Of a stretch of 5,195 nucleotides of DNA, positions 1 to 5,051 are shown piece by piece (position 1 is the stretch's first letter; each line of letters starts with the position of its first letter). The stretch lies in contig JANOYC010000066.1 in assembly GCA_031428675.1 (NCBI GenBank), positions 1 to 5,195 on the forward strand, in the 5' to 3' direction. This DNA comes from JANOYC01 sp031428675. GTDB lineage: Bacteria; Actinomycetota; Actinomycetes; Actinomycetales; Microbacteriaceae. The translations under genes and the position numbers were made by a program. Under the pieces are notes generated by a model. That model saw nothing but the letters and a program-made list of their open reading frames with translations. It had not been told where the DNA came from and ran no database searches.

Positions 1-195
1 CGTCAGCGACTTCCACTGCTTGTTCGCGCGAGCCACGTGCATGACGACGGTGTTCTCTTCCCAGATGATCGGCAGGAACGTAGCCTGGGGGATGCCGTCG
101 GCACCCACGGTCACGAACCACGCCGTCCGGGCCGCGGCCACAATTGCACGGATAGCGCTTTCGTCATTGACGAGATTGTGCCGCGGTGTGTACAT
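1..195 (-). CDS. PaiB-family FMN-binding negative transcriptional regulator (3' part off window)
   Basis: Only the first 65 codons are inside the window; the gene runs off the left edge. The visible protein begins MYTPRHN, the hallmark N-terminus of the PaiB / FMN-binding negative transcriptional regulator family (split-barrel flavin-binding fold). It continues with a strand-rich segment around residues 26-50, AWFVTVGADGIPQATFLPII, matching the family pattern of a hydrophobic strand, a G-x-P turn and an 'A-x-x-LP' strand. Family members are usually about 200 residues, so roughly a third is seen. Bacillus PaiB is linked to repression of sporulation and protease genes, but in actinobacteria the true role is generally unknown and a flavin- or heme-binding enzyme activity is possible. 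The start is well supported: an AAGGAG ribosome-binding site (plus-strand 202-207) lies 6 nt upstream. It follows the 484-codon surface-protein gene on the same strand with a 101-bp gap. The family call is firm from the N-terminus; the function is not. Confidence 0.82.
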   Translation of the reverse strand, partial: MYTPRHNLVNDESAIRAIVAAARTAWFVTVGADGIPQATFLPIIWEENTVVMHVARANKQWKSLT

Positions 196-259
196 CAATC
201 ACTCCTTCTCTTTGCGATGCCGGGCCGCAGGTGCGCCGTCGAGCTCGGCTCTTAGGCCT

Positions 260-311
260 CTACGCGCGGCGCCCGGCCCTACCGCGGCGCCCAGCTCTAC
301 GCGCGGTGCCC
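260..311. repeat. 18-19 bp tandem triplication spanning the stop codon of the surface-protein gene
   Basis: Three copies of CTACGCGCGGYGCCC-like sequence lie at 260-274, 279-292 (one base deleted) and 297-311, spaced 19 and 18 bp apart. Copy three holds the TAG stop codon (297-299) and the last four codons (GHRA) of the minus-strand gene. Copies one and two lie just downstream of that stop and each carries the same TAG. The array fills much of the 101-bp gap before the PaiB-family gene. Confidence 0.75.
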
Positions 312-1751
312 CGCCTGCTCGCGATACTTGCGGGCGAGATTTCCCGCGGTGATCATGACGCCGAGAATCGCGAGTCCGGCGATACCGAAGATCCAGGCGA
401 CGCGCGTCCACGGGTCGATCGCTGGGGTGTCATTCGTGCCGAGCTCGCGGAGGTCGACCGGCGTTGCACGGTCTTCGACGGTCGTGCCGCCGTTCGCGAA
501 CGAGGCGATGCGGTAGTCGCCCGATTCCACACCGCGGATCACGAGGTGGTGCGTGCCGGGGCCGAGCGAGGCGAGATCGAGCCCGATCAGGCCGACGCGG
601 CTGCCGGACACAGGGAAGGTGCCAACATAGACCGGCCACGAGTACGACCACACCTCGACGGCGGTGTCGTTCGCGGGCCACGGCGTCCACGCCGTGAAGT
701 TCGACATGTCCATCGATCCGATATCAGCGATGCCGAAGAGCATGGCGAGGGTCGCGGGCTCGCTCAGGCCGCTCTGCGCTCGGAACTGGGCGAGCATCGA
801 CGCCGTGGTTTGGCCGAAGAACTCCGGCACCGTCGGCAGCACCGGCGTGATCGTCTCGACCGCGGTCGCGGGCGGCTCGAGTTCGATCGGGCGGATGGGC
901 GCCGGGCGCCTCGTGCTGAGTCGCGAATTCGAGGTGGCCGGAGTCGATCCGCCGGTTGTCGCCGCGCTCGGGGTGCCGCCGGGGGCAGTCGCGCCGGGAG
1001 CAGTCGTCGGGGTGGGGGTGGTCGTCGGCGTGCCCGTCGGCGAATCTGTTGGCGTGTCAGTTGGCGAATCCGTTGGCGTGTCGGTCGGCGTGCCATCGTC
1101 CGGCGTTTCCGACGGCGGCGGTGCCGGATGCTCGCCCGTCGCGCAATCACGCGCGGACTCGGTCGCCTTCCTGGTGAGCACGACGCCGATGATGGTCGTG
1201 CTGCCGTTCGTCGCCGTGGTGTCGACCCAGCCGTTCTCGTATCCGTCCGCGGATGCCAACACTATGTAGTCACCGCTTGCGACCACATGGAACCCGAACG
1301 CGCCATTCGCTCCCGTGGTCATCGTCTGCCAGGTTTCGGCGGCGGTGAAGACGAGGTGCACGGGCGAATCGCCGATGGGCAGCCGGCAACGTGCATCCGA
1401 AACCGTGCCGACCACGCGCGCGGCGACCGGGGTCTCAGTGGGGGTGTCCGTCGGGTCGCTCGTCGGCGTTTCGGTCAATGTTCCCGTCGGCGTTCCCTCC
1501 GGGTCGCCGGTCGGCGACCCGGAGGGCGAACCCGGTGGCGTGCTGGTCGGAGTGCTGGTCGACGAGCCTGCCGGGGGTGGTTCGCCCGCGGGGTCAGCGC
1601 TCGCCGAGGTTTGCAAACCGAGCGGCATCACGAGCGCCCCGAACGCGACAGCGAGCGTTACAGCGAACGCGACAGTGAGCGCGCCGAATGACCTGCGCCG
1701 CGCGGAATGCGCTCGCACTGCCTTGACCGTTGTCCGGGGGGAGCGGGTCAT
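297..1751 (-). CDS. Membrane-anchored surface protein with Pro/Thr-rich linkers and carboxypeptidase-regulatory-like domain
   Basis: This 484-residue protein has the architecture of an exported, cell-envelope-anchored protein. Residues 1-20 are basic, residues 21-45 form a hydrophobic signal segment, and SASA-DP near 49-54 looks like a signal peptidase site. Residues 54-108 are a Pro/Thr/Ser/Gly linker. Residues 110-194 resemble a carboxypeptidase regulatory-like beta-sandwich (VVGTVSDARC..., then GANGAFGFHVVASGDYIVLASADGY). Cys122 and Cys203 flank it and may form a disulfide. Residues 208-275 are a second (D/S/T)PT-rich linker. Residues 335-420 look like another beta domain (VEVWSYSWPVYVGT, then GPGTHHLVIRG), similar to repeats in actinobacterial surface proteins. 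Residues 450-470 are one membrane helix followed by a basic tail. No LPXTG motif was found, so anchoring is probably by the helix. The ATG at 1749-1751 has only a weak GGGG upstream. It has its own intergenic region and is followed by the PaiB-family gene. The ligand or role is unknown; the linkers suggest a stalk. Confidence 0.85.
   Translation of the reverse strand: MTRSPRTTVKAVRAHSARRRSFGALTVAFAVTLAVAFGALVMPLGLQTSASADPAGEPPPAGSSTSTPTSTPPGSPSGSPTGDPEGTPTGTLTETPTSDPTDTPTETPVAARVVGTVSDARCRLPIGDSPVHLVFTAAETWQTMTTGANGAFGFHVVASGDYIVLASADGYENGWVDTTATNGSTTIIGVVLTRKATESARDCATGEHPAPPPSETPDDGTPTDTPTDSPTDTPTDSPTGTPTTTPTPTTAPGATAPGGTPSAATTGGSTPATSNSRLSTRRPAPIRPIELEPPATAVETITPVLPTVPEFFGQTTASMLAQFRAQSGLSEPATLAMLFGIADIGSMDMSNFTAWTPWPANDTAVEVWSYSWPVYVGTFPVSGSRVGLIGLDLASLGPGTHHLVIRGVESGDYRIASFANGGTTVEDRATPVDLRELGTNDTPAIDPWTRVAWIFGIAGLAILGVMITAGNLARKYREQAGHRA
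1036..1083. repeat. 24-bp tandem duplication in the second PT linker
   Basis: Two adjacent 24-bp units (1036-1059 and 1060-1083) differ at three bases, all transitions at third codon positions of the minus-strand gene, so the encoded TDTPTDSP-type repeat is unchanged. Partial related units continue on both sides. The pattern fits an older duplication kept under selection for the amino-acid repeat. Confidence 0.75.
1495..1526. repeat. 32-bp perfect palindrome (15-bp arms, 2-nt centre) inside coding sequence
   Basis: CCCTCCGGGTCGCCG at 1495-1509 is followed by GT and then its exact reverse complement at 1512-1526. On the minus strand it encodes residues 76-86 of the first Pro/Gly/Ser linker (PSGSPTGDPEG). 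A 15-bp GC-rich hairpin would be very stable in the mRNA. It carries no U-tract and lies inside an open frame, so it is not a conventional terminator. Confidence 0.8.
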
Positions 1752-1859
1752 TGTGCCCCGATCGGAAGCGAAGTATCGTCACCTACATCGGGGATTGTGA
1801 CCCATACGGGGGCCGAAGGCAAGTGGCCGCGCCGCTCGCGTTCCTTACAAATCAGCCAC
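1752..1859 (-). other. Intergenic leader region of the surface-protein gene
   Basis: No convincing ORF lies here. The sequence between the terminator and the ATG of the surface-protein gene should carry that gene's promoter. CCCCGAT at 1756-1762 and ATCGGGG at 1787-1793 form a 7-bp inverted repeat with a 24-nt loop, next to the start codon and including the only purine-rich stretch that could act as a ribosome-binding site. GATACT on the minus strand near 1769-1774 is a weak -10 candidate without a clear -35. No promoter is assigned. Confidence 0.3.
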
Positions 1860-1903
1860 AAAAAAATGTGGGGGCGAACCCGACCGGGCTCGCCCCCACA
1901 TTT
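1860..1903 (-). terminator. Intrinsic terminator of the BI-1-containing transcription unit
   Basis: On the minus strand, 18-nt arms (1886-1903 and 1864-1881) pair throughout with one G-U wobble around a 4-nt loop, and the stem runs into seven consecutive U (plus-strand A at 1860-1866). It begins 18 nt after the stop codon of the Bax-inhibitor gene. There is no T-tract on the plus-strand side, so it should work mainly for minus-strand transcription. Confidence 0.93.
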
Positions 1904-1920
1904 ACGCGGAACTGCGGCGG

Positions 1921-2736
1921 TTACTCGCCGCCGCGTGCGATCGCGATGATGCGCAGAATCTCGAGGTACAGCCACACAACGGTCACCATGATGCCGAATG
2001 CTGCGGTCCATCCGAAGATGCGGGGAGCGCCGCTCTGCACGCCCGACTTGATGCTCTCGAAGTCGAGCACGAGCGAGTATGCCGCGAGCAGCACGACCAC
2101 GAGACCGATGATGATGCCGAGCGGGATGCCCATGATCGTCACGTCGCGAAGACCAAACATCGAGTCGGTCACCCCGAACATCATCAGCCCGAAGTTCACT
2201 AGCGAGAACGCGGCGTAGCCGAGGGTCGCGACCATGAAGATCTGGGTGCCGCGCTTGGACGCGCGCACCTTGCCGCTTGCGAACAGCGCGAGGGTGACAC
2301 CGACGACGCCGAGCGTTCCGAAGATCGCCTGCACGACGATGCCGTCCCACATGGTCTCGAAGATGCCCGAGATGCCACCGACGAAGACACCCTCGACGGC
2401 CGCGTAGGCGAGCACGAGCGCGGGCGACGGCTTCTTCTTGAAGATGTTGACGAGCGCCAGGATGAAGCCGACGATCGCCGCCGGGATCGCCAGGATCGGC
2501 ACGAACCAGCCGATCGCGGCACCGCCCAGCAGCACCGCGAAGCTCATCACGATCTTGACGATCGTGTCTTCGTAGGACATGCGGTCGGTTTCGACCGGTC
2601 CGGCTGCGGGGCGGCCGTAGAGTTCGTCGAGGTCGGAAGCTGACAGGTCAGTGCGCGGCTGGCTGAGTTGCACAGCCTTGGTTGCACCCGCCGAGAAGGC
2701 GGGGGAGTTGCGGAAAGCCGGGTTTGAGCTGGCCAT
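1921..2736 (-). CDS. Bax inhibitor-1/YccA family membrane protein
   Basis: This 271-residue protein has a polar N-terminal tail of about 55 residues, then seven predicted membrane helices near 58-78, 80-99, 105-126, 131-153, 165-187, 198-221 and 238-266. This is the layout of the actinobacterial branch of the Bax inhibitor-1 (TMBIM) superfamily. The segment AYSLVLDFESIKSGVQSGAP (219-238) matches the conserved motif after helix six. The last helix carries LYLEILRII (256-263 region). In structurally studied bacterial BI-1 (Bacillus YetJ) a pair of aspartates forms a pH-sensitive gate for calcium leak; D225 and E259 are plausible counterparts, with Glu in place of the second Asp. The role here, perhaps ion leak or stress-related membrane homeostasis, is inferred. 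The ATG at 2734-2736 is preceded by GAGGA (2741-2745, minus strand). It sits last in a run of three minus-strand genes and ends 18 nt before a strong terminator. Confidence 0.93.
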   Translation of the reverse strand: MASSNPAFRNSPAFSAGATKAVQLSQPRTDLSASDLDELYGRPAAGPVETDRMSYEDTIVKIVMSFAVLLGGAAIGWFVPILAIPAAIVGFILALVNIFKKKPSPALVLAYAAVEGVFVGGISGIFETMWDGIVVQAIFGTLGVVGVTLALFASGKVRASKRGTQIFMVATLGYAAFSLVNFGLMMFGVTDSMFGLRDVTIMGIPLGIIIGLVVVLLAAYSLVLDFESIKSGVQSGAPRIFGWTAAFGIMVTVVWLYLEILRIIAIARGGE

Positions 2737-2760
2737 GGAGTCCTCTGTTCGGATGCGAGG

Positions 2761-2783
2761 GCACCCGTCTACCTGACGGGTGC
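2761..2783 (-). promoter_or_regulatory. 9-bp hairpin in the leader of the BI-1 gene
   Basis: GCACCCGTC (2761-2769) and GACGGGTGC (2775-2783) form a perfect 9-bp stem around a 5-nt loop, in the 64-bp gap between the 177-codon membrane-protein gene and the BI-1 gene. It has no U-tract on either side. It could be a weak terminator or attenuator, an mRNA-processing or stability structure, or an operator. It ends 15 nt before the BI-1 ribosome-binding site, so it would not mask it. Confidence 0.5.
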
Positions 2784-2800
2784 GAGCGTATACATCGATT

Positions 2801-3334
2801 TTAGTGGGCTACGTGACCATGTTCGCTGGATGTTCGCTGCTCGCGGGCCATGAAATGTGCCAGCCACGCGCATCCGACGATCACAACGGCCATGATTCCG
2901 AGTGCCACCGGCATCGCCGAGAACTCGCGAGACACGCTCGCGACGCCGATCGCCACGAAAACGACGATCGGCACGGTGACGAAGCTGAGCGCCGGGCGCT
3001 GGCGCGTCCACAACCACGCGGCATACGGTAGCCCGAGCCAGAAGAGCGCCGCGGGCCCGGTGATGATCATCCACATCGCAACAATGCCGGGGAGCACCGA
3101 CCAGAGACGCCGGGGGCCCGTCGCGGGCAGAATCCACCAGCCGGCCGCTTGGGCCACGGTGTTGAGCGCGATCAGGTAGAGCACGTAGGGGTTGGTTCCG
3201 GAGAGCCCGATCATGCTGCTCACGATCAGGGTGAGGCCGCCGAGGTAGCGCCCGGTGTAGCTGCCCCAGTGCAGCTCGATCGAGCGCGTCGGCTCGACGA
3301 AAGTGTTGCGGTGCCGCGCGCGAGCATCGGTCAC
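2801..3334 (-). CDS. Six-helix integral membrane protein, function unknown
   Basis: This 177-residue protein is not assigned to a named family. Residues 1-25 are polar and basic. Hydrophobic segments follow at about 28-46, 50-70, 77-94, 95-109, 116-133 and 142-163, with a short His-containing polar tail (EHGHVAH). A GWWILP sequence ends helix two, and ATGPRRLWSVLPG follows it as a short basic loop. No catalytic or transport motif is apparent. The start is GTG at 3332-3334; no strong ribosome-binding site precedes it (only an AGG about 10 nt upstream), so the exact start is less certain than the frame. It lies 56 bp downstream of the zinc-ribbon gene and 64 bp upstream of the BI-1 gene on the same strand, so the three may be co-transcribed. 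Codon use is typical of the window. Similar small hypothetical membrane proteins are, to my knowledge, common in Microbacteriaceae. Confidence 0.82.
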   Translation of the reverse strand: MTDARARHRNTFVEPTRSIELHWGSYTGRYLGGLTLIVSSMIGLSGTNPYVLYLIALNTVAQAAGWWILPATGPRRLWSVLPGIVAMWMIITGPAALFWLGLPYAAWLWTRQRPALSFVTVPIVVFVAIGVASVSREFSAMPVALGIMAVVIVGCAWLAHFMAREQRTSSEHGHVAH

Positions 3335-3352
3335 GGTGTCTGGCCTATCGAG

Positions 3353-3394
3353 TGTGTCGTGCTTGCTGTGTCGTGCTTACTGTGTCGTGCTTAC
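3353..3394. repeat. 14-bp tandem triplication spanning the stop codon of the zinc-ribbon gene
   Basis: Three contiguous 14-bp units lie at 3353-3366, 3367-3380 and 3381-3394. Units two and three are identical (TGTGTCGTGCTTAC); unit one differs by a single base (GC for AC at its end). The TAA stop of the minus-strand zinc-ribbon gene (3391-3393) lies in unit three, and unit two repeats the TAA just downstream. The array occupies most of the 56-bp gap before the next gene. Confidence 0.93.
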
Positions 3395-3657
3395 GAATTC
3401 GCCAGTGCAATGAGCACCACACCGGTGCCCGCGGCGATGATCAGCAACACGACGATACCGGTGATCATGAGGCGGCGGGATCGGGCCACCTTGAGTGCTT
3501 CGCGCACGAATGTGCCGGTGCCCGACCGCGATCCAAAGGTGCCGAAGCGACCAGATTCCTTGTCTTGCGGCACGAGCCGCGCCGTGGGAGTGCCGCAGAC
3601 CGCGCAGTACTTCCACTCGGGTTCGAGTTCGGTCGAGCAGGTCAGGCATTCGGCCAT
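3391..3657 (-). CDS. Small zinc-ribbon protein with one C-terminal membrane helix
   Basis: This 88-residue protein begins MAECLTCSTELEPEWKYCAVCG. Two CxxC pairs (Cys4/Cys7 and Cys18/Cys21) form a classical zinc-ribbon knuckle of the kind found at the N-terminus of many small bacterial membrane proteins. Residues 24-58 are a polar, Gly/Ser/basic linker, and residues 62-86 are one hydrophobic helix ending three residues before the stop. The basic cluster KVARSRR ahead of the helix suggests the zinc ribbon faces the cytoplasm. Its partner is unknown; it may bind nucleic acid or protein at the membrane. The reading frame stays open upstream to 3810 and has an ATG at 3721-3723, but starting at 3655-3657 puts the zinc ribbon at the N-terminus and avoids overlap with glpQ. 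No ribosome-binding site precedes this ATG, but TACCCT lies 7 nt upstream, which fits leaderless transcription. It is divergent from glpQ and probably first in a three-gene unit. Confidence 0.85.
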   Translation of the reverse strand: MAECLTCSTELEPEWKYCAVCGTPTARLVPQDKESGRFGTFGSRSGTGTFVREALKVARSRRLMITGIVVLLIIAAGTGVVLIALANS

Positions 3658-3664
3658 GTTCGCG

Positions 3665-3670
3665 AGGGTA
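3665..3670 (-). promoter_or_regulatory. Candidate -10 element for a leaderless zinc-ribbon transcript
   Basis: TACCCT on the minus strand fits the actinobacterial TANNNT -10 consensus and ends 7 nt before the ATG, as expected when the first base of the mRNA is the start codon. No good -35 is visible. The call rests on position and the absence of a ribosome-binding site. Confidence 0.35.
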
Positions 3671-3709
3671 CTCCCGCCAAGCGTCCAGCGCAGGGCACCA
3701 CGCGTCGCG

Positions 3710-3715
3710 TACGGT
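3710..3715 (+). promoter_or_regulatory. Candidate -10 element for a leaderless glpQ transcript
   Basis: TACGGT fits TANNNT and ends 6 nt before the ATG at 3722. There is no purine-rich ribosome-binding site in front of this ATG, which favours a leaderless mRNA. No clear -35 hexamer was found 16-19 bp upstream, so confidence is modest. Confidence 0.35.
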
Positions 3716-3721
3716 GTCAGC

Positions 3722-4918
3722 ATGATGAGGCCACCTCTCGTTATCGGCGACCGCGCGGTGCAACAGCCGCTCGTTATCGGCCGCAGCGCGGTGCAACAAC
3801 CTCTCGTCATCGGCCATCGCGGGGCGAGCGGCTACCGCCCCGAGCACACCCGGGCCGCCTATGAACTCGCCTTCGACCAGGGCGCGGATGCCGTCGAGCC
3901 CGACATCGTTGCCACTCGAGACGGCGTGCTGGTGCTCCGACACGAGAACGAGATCTCGGGAACCACCGATGTCGCCGACCACCCCGAGTTCGCGGCGCGG
4001 CGCACGACGCGAGCGGTCGACGGGCAGTTGGTTTCCGGCTGGTTCACCGAGGACTTCACCTGGGACGAGCTGTCCACCCTGCGCGCCCGTGAGCGGCTGC
4101 CGGCGATCCGCACGGCGAATACGGCGTTCGACGGGGTCGAGCCGATCCTCCGCCTCGTTGACTTGATCGAGATGATCGATGCGGCATCCATTCGTCTCGA
4201 CCGTCCGATCGGCATGGTCGCCGAGATCAAGCACGCCCACCATTTCGGGGCGTTGGGGCTGCCGATCGACGAGTTGTTCAGCGCCGCCATCGCCGACTGG
4301 GCGGGCGCGCGGCCGAGGGATTCCGAATCGCTGGGCGGGGGTGCGCTGGGCGGGGGTGCGCTGGGGGTGGGTGCGCTGGGCGGGGGTGCGCTGGGGGTGG
4401 GTGCGCTGGGCGGGGGTGCGCTGGGCACCATTCCGCTCATTACCGAGTCATTCGAGCTCGGCGTGCTCGACCGGCTGCGCGAGCGGGGAGTGCCCGGCTC
4501 CTTCGTCTTTCTCGCGGATGCCGCCGGCGCCCCACCCGACCAACTCGCCGACCACGGCGCCAACGCGCTCAGCTTCGAGCAACACCTCACCACGGACGGG
4601 CTCCGAGCGCTGGCCGATCGCGTGCACGGCGTGAGCGTGAGTCGCAAACTGCTTCTCCGGCTCAGCCCGGGCAAGAAGCTCCTCGGCACCACCGATCTCG
4701 TCGACCGCGTGCACAACGCGGGGCTGAGCGCCTATTGCTGGACGCTCCGGGCCGAGAACGCGTTTCTCGCGACGAATCTGCGGGGTGCAGGTGGTCGCGG
4801 CGGCTTCGGTGATTGGATGACGGAGTTCCGCACGATCTACGCCACCGGTGTCGATGGCGTCTTCGCCGACCAACCCGACCTCGCAGTAGCCGCCCGCGCC
4901 GCGCACCTCGGCCCCTAG
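3722..4918 (+). CDS. glpQ: Glycerophosphodiester phosphodiesterase, GlpQ type
   Basis: This protein would hydrolyse glycerophosphodiesters from deacylated phospholipids to glycerol-3-phosphate and an alcohol. From ATG 3722 it has 398 residues. The GDPD TIM-barrel signature is clear: VIGHRGASGYRPEHT (29-43, His32, Arg33, Glu41), EPDIV (Glu59 and Asp61, metal ligands), RHENEISGTTD (73-83, second His at 74), GWFTEDFT (106-113) and EIKH (168-171, Glu168 metal ligand). The C-terminal TGVDGVFADQPD is the last barrel strand. The pattern matches the longer GlpQ branch, including mycobacterial GlpQ1, rather than short UgpQ. No signal peptide is seen, so it is probably cytoplasmic. Two oddities stand out: residues 5-26 are two degenerate copies of the PLVIG catalytic strand placed before the real one, and residues 204-235 are a GGGAL-type repeat inserted before the PLITESFE strand. 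Otherwise all key residues are intact. ATG 3725 is an equally possible start; in-frame GTG codons at residues 13 and 24 are less likely. No ribosome-binding site is visible. Confidence 0.93.
   Translation: MMRPPLVIGDRAVQQPLVIGRSAVQQPLVIGHRGASGYRPEHTRAAYELAFDQGADAVEPDIVATRDGVLVLRHENEISGTTDVADHPEFAARRTTRAVDGQLVSGWFTEDFTWDELSTLRARERLPAIRTANTAFDGVEPILRLVDLIEMIDAASIRLDRPIGMVAEIKHAHHFGALGLPIDELFSAAIADWAGARPRDSESLGGGALGGGALGVGALGGGALGVGALGGGALGTIPLITESFELGVLDRLRERGVPGSFVFLADAAGAPPDQLADHGANALSFEQHLTTDGLRALADRVHGVSVSRKLLLRLSPGKKLLGTTDLVDRVHNAGLSAYCWTLRAENAFLATNLRGAGGRGGFGDWMTEFRTIYATGVDGVFADQPDLAVAARAAHLGP
3734..3826 (+). repeat. 33-bp tandem triplication at the 5' end of glpQ
   Basis: Units lie at 3734-3766, 3767-3799 and 3800-3826 (the last merges into conserved glpQ sequence). 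Units one and two match at 28 of 33 positions. They encode PLVIGDRAVQQ, PLVIGRSAVQQ and PLVIGHRGA. Only the third has the catalytic His-Arg-Gly. The unit length is a multiple of three, so the reading frame is kept. Confidence 0.92.
4331..4420 (+). repeat. 15-bp in-frame G-rich minisatellite in glpQ (six units)
   Basis: There are six contiguous 15-bp units at 4331, 4346, 4361, 4376, 4391 and 4406. Type A (CTGGGCGGGGGTGCG, LGGGA) and type B (CTGGGGGTGGGTGCG, LGVGA) alternate as A-A-B-A-B-A, and a partial seventh begins at 4421. Each unit has G-runs on the coding strand, so the array meets the usual G-quadruplex pattern. Gain or loss of units would keep the frame. Confidence 0.96.
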
Positions 4919-4947
4919 CCGCGCCCGCGCGCACCCCGCGCCCCCCG

Positions 4948-5015
4948 CGAGAGTGCTCGCTCGGGACAAGAGGGATTGCGCGCCGGGCGCCTCTCGTCCC
5001 AAACGGGCACTCTCG
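4948..5015. repeat. 68-bp quasi-palindromic REP-like element, copy 1
   Basis: The outer 25 nt (4948-4972, starting CGAGAGTGCTCG) and the reverse complement of 4991-5015 match at 21 of 25 positions, with an 18-nt centre that itself contains GCGC repeats. It lies 29 nt after the glpQ stop codon. As RNA it would form a long imperfect hairpin and could act as a 3'-end or stability structure for glpQ. No U-tract follows. Confidence 0.85.
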
Positions 5016-5051
5016 CACGCACCGCCCCACCCCCCCCCGCACCCCACCCCC

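Noticed and set aside
297..400. Sortase (LPXTG) anchoring of the surface protein
   Set aside because: No LPXTG-like motif precedes the C-terminal helix; the residues before it are NDTPAIDPWTR.
186..1691. Long plus-strand open frame (about 500 codons) opposite the surface-protein gene
   Set aside because: Its product is Arg/Gly-rich low-complexity sequence with no domain. It exists because the GC-rich antisense strand lacks stops; the minus-strand frame has a signal peptide, domains and an anchor.
3149..3721. Upstream extension of the glpQ frame
   Set aside because: The frame stays open but overlaps two minus-strand genes, has no GDPD homology before the PLVIG repeats, and the ATG at 3722 gives a sensible protein with a leaderless-type promoter.
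3734..3799. Secretion signal or lipobox at the GlpQ N-terminus
   Set aside because: The extension is the PLVIG/VQQ repeat with no long hydrophobic core or signal peptidase site.
4331..4420. Possible CRISPR array
   Set aside because: The units are contiguous with no unique spacers and lie inside a coding frame; it is a minisatellite.
3859..4716. Minus-strand open frame opposite glpQ with an APPPSAPTPS repeat
   Set aside because: It is the antisense shadow of the glpQ minisatellite. The GDPD motifs on the plus strand are unambiguous.
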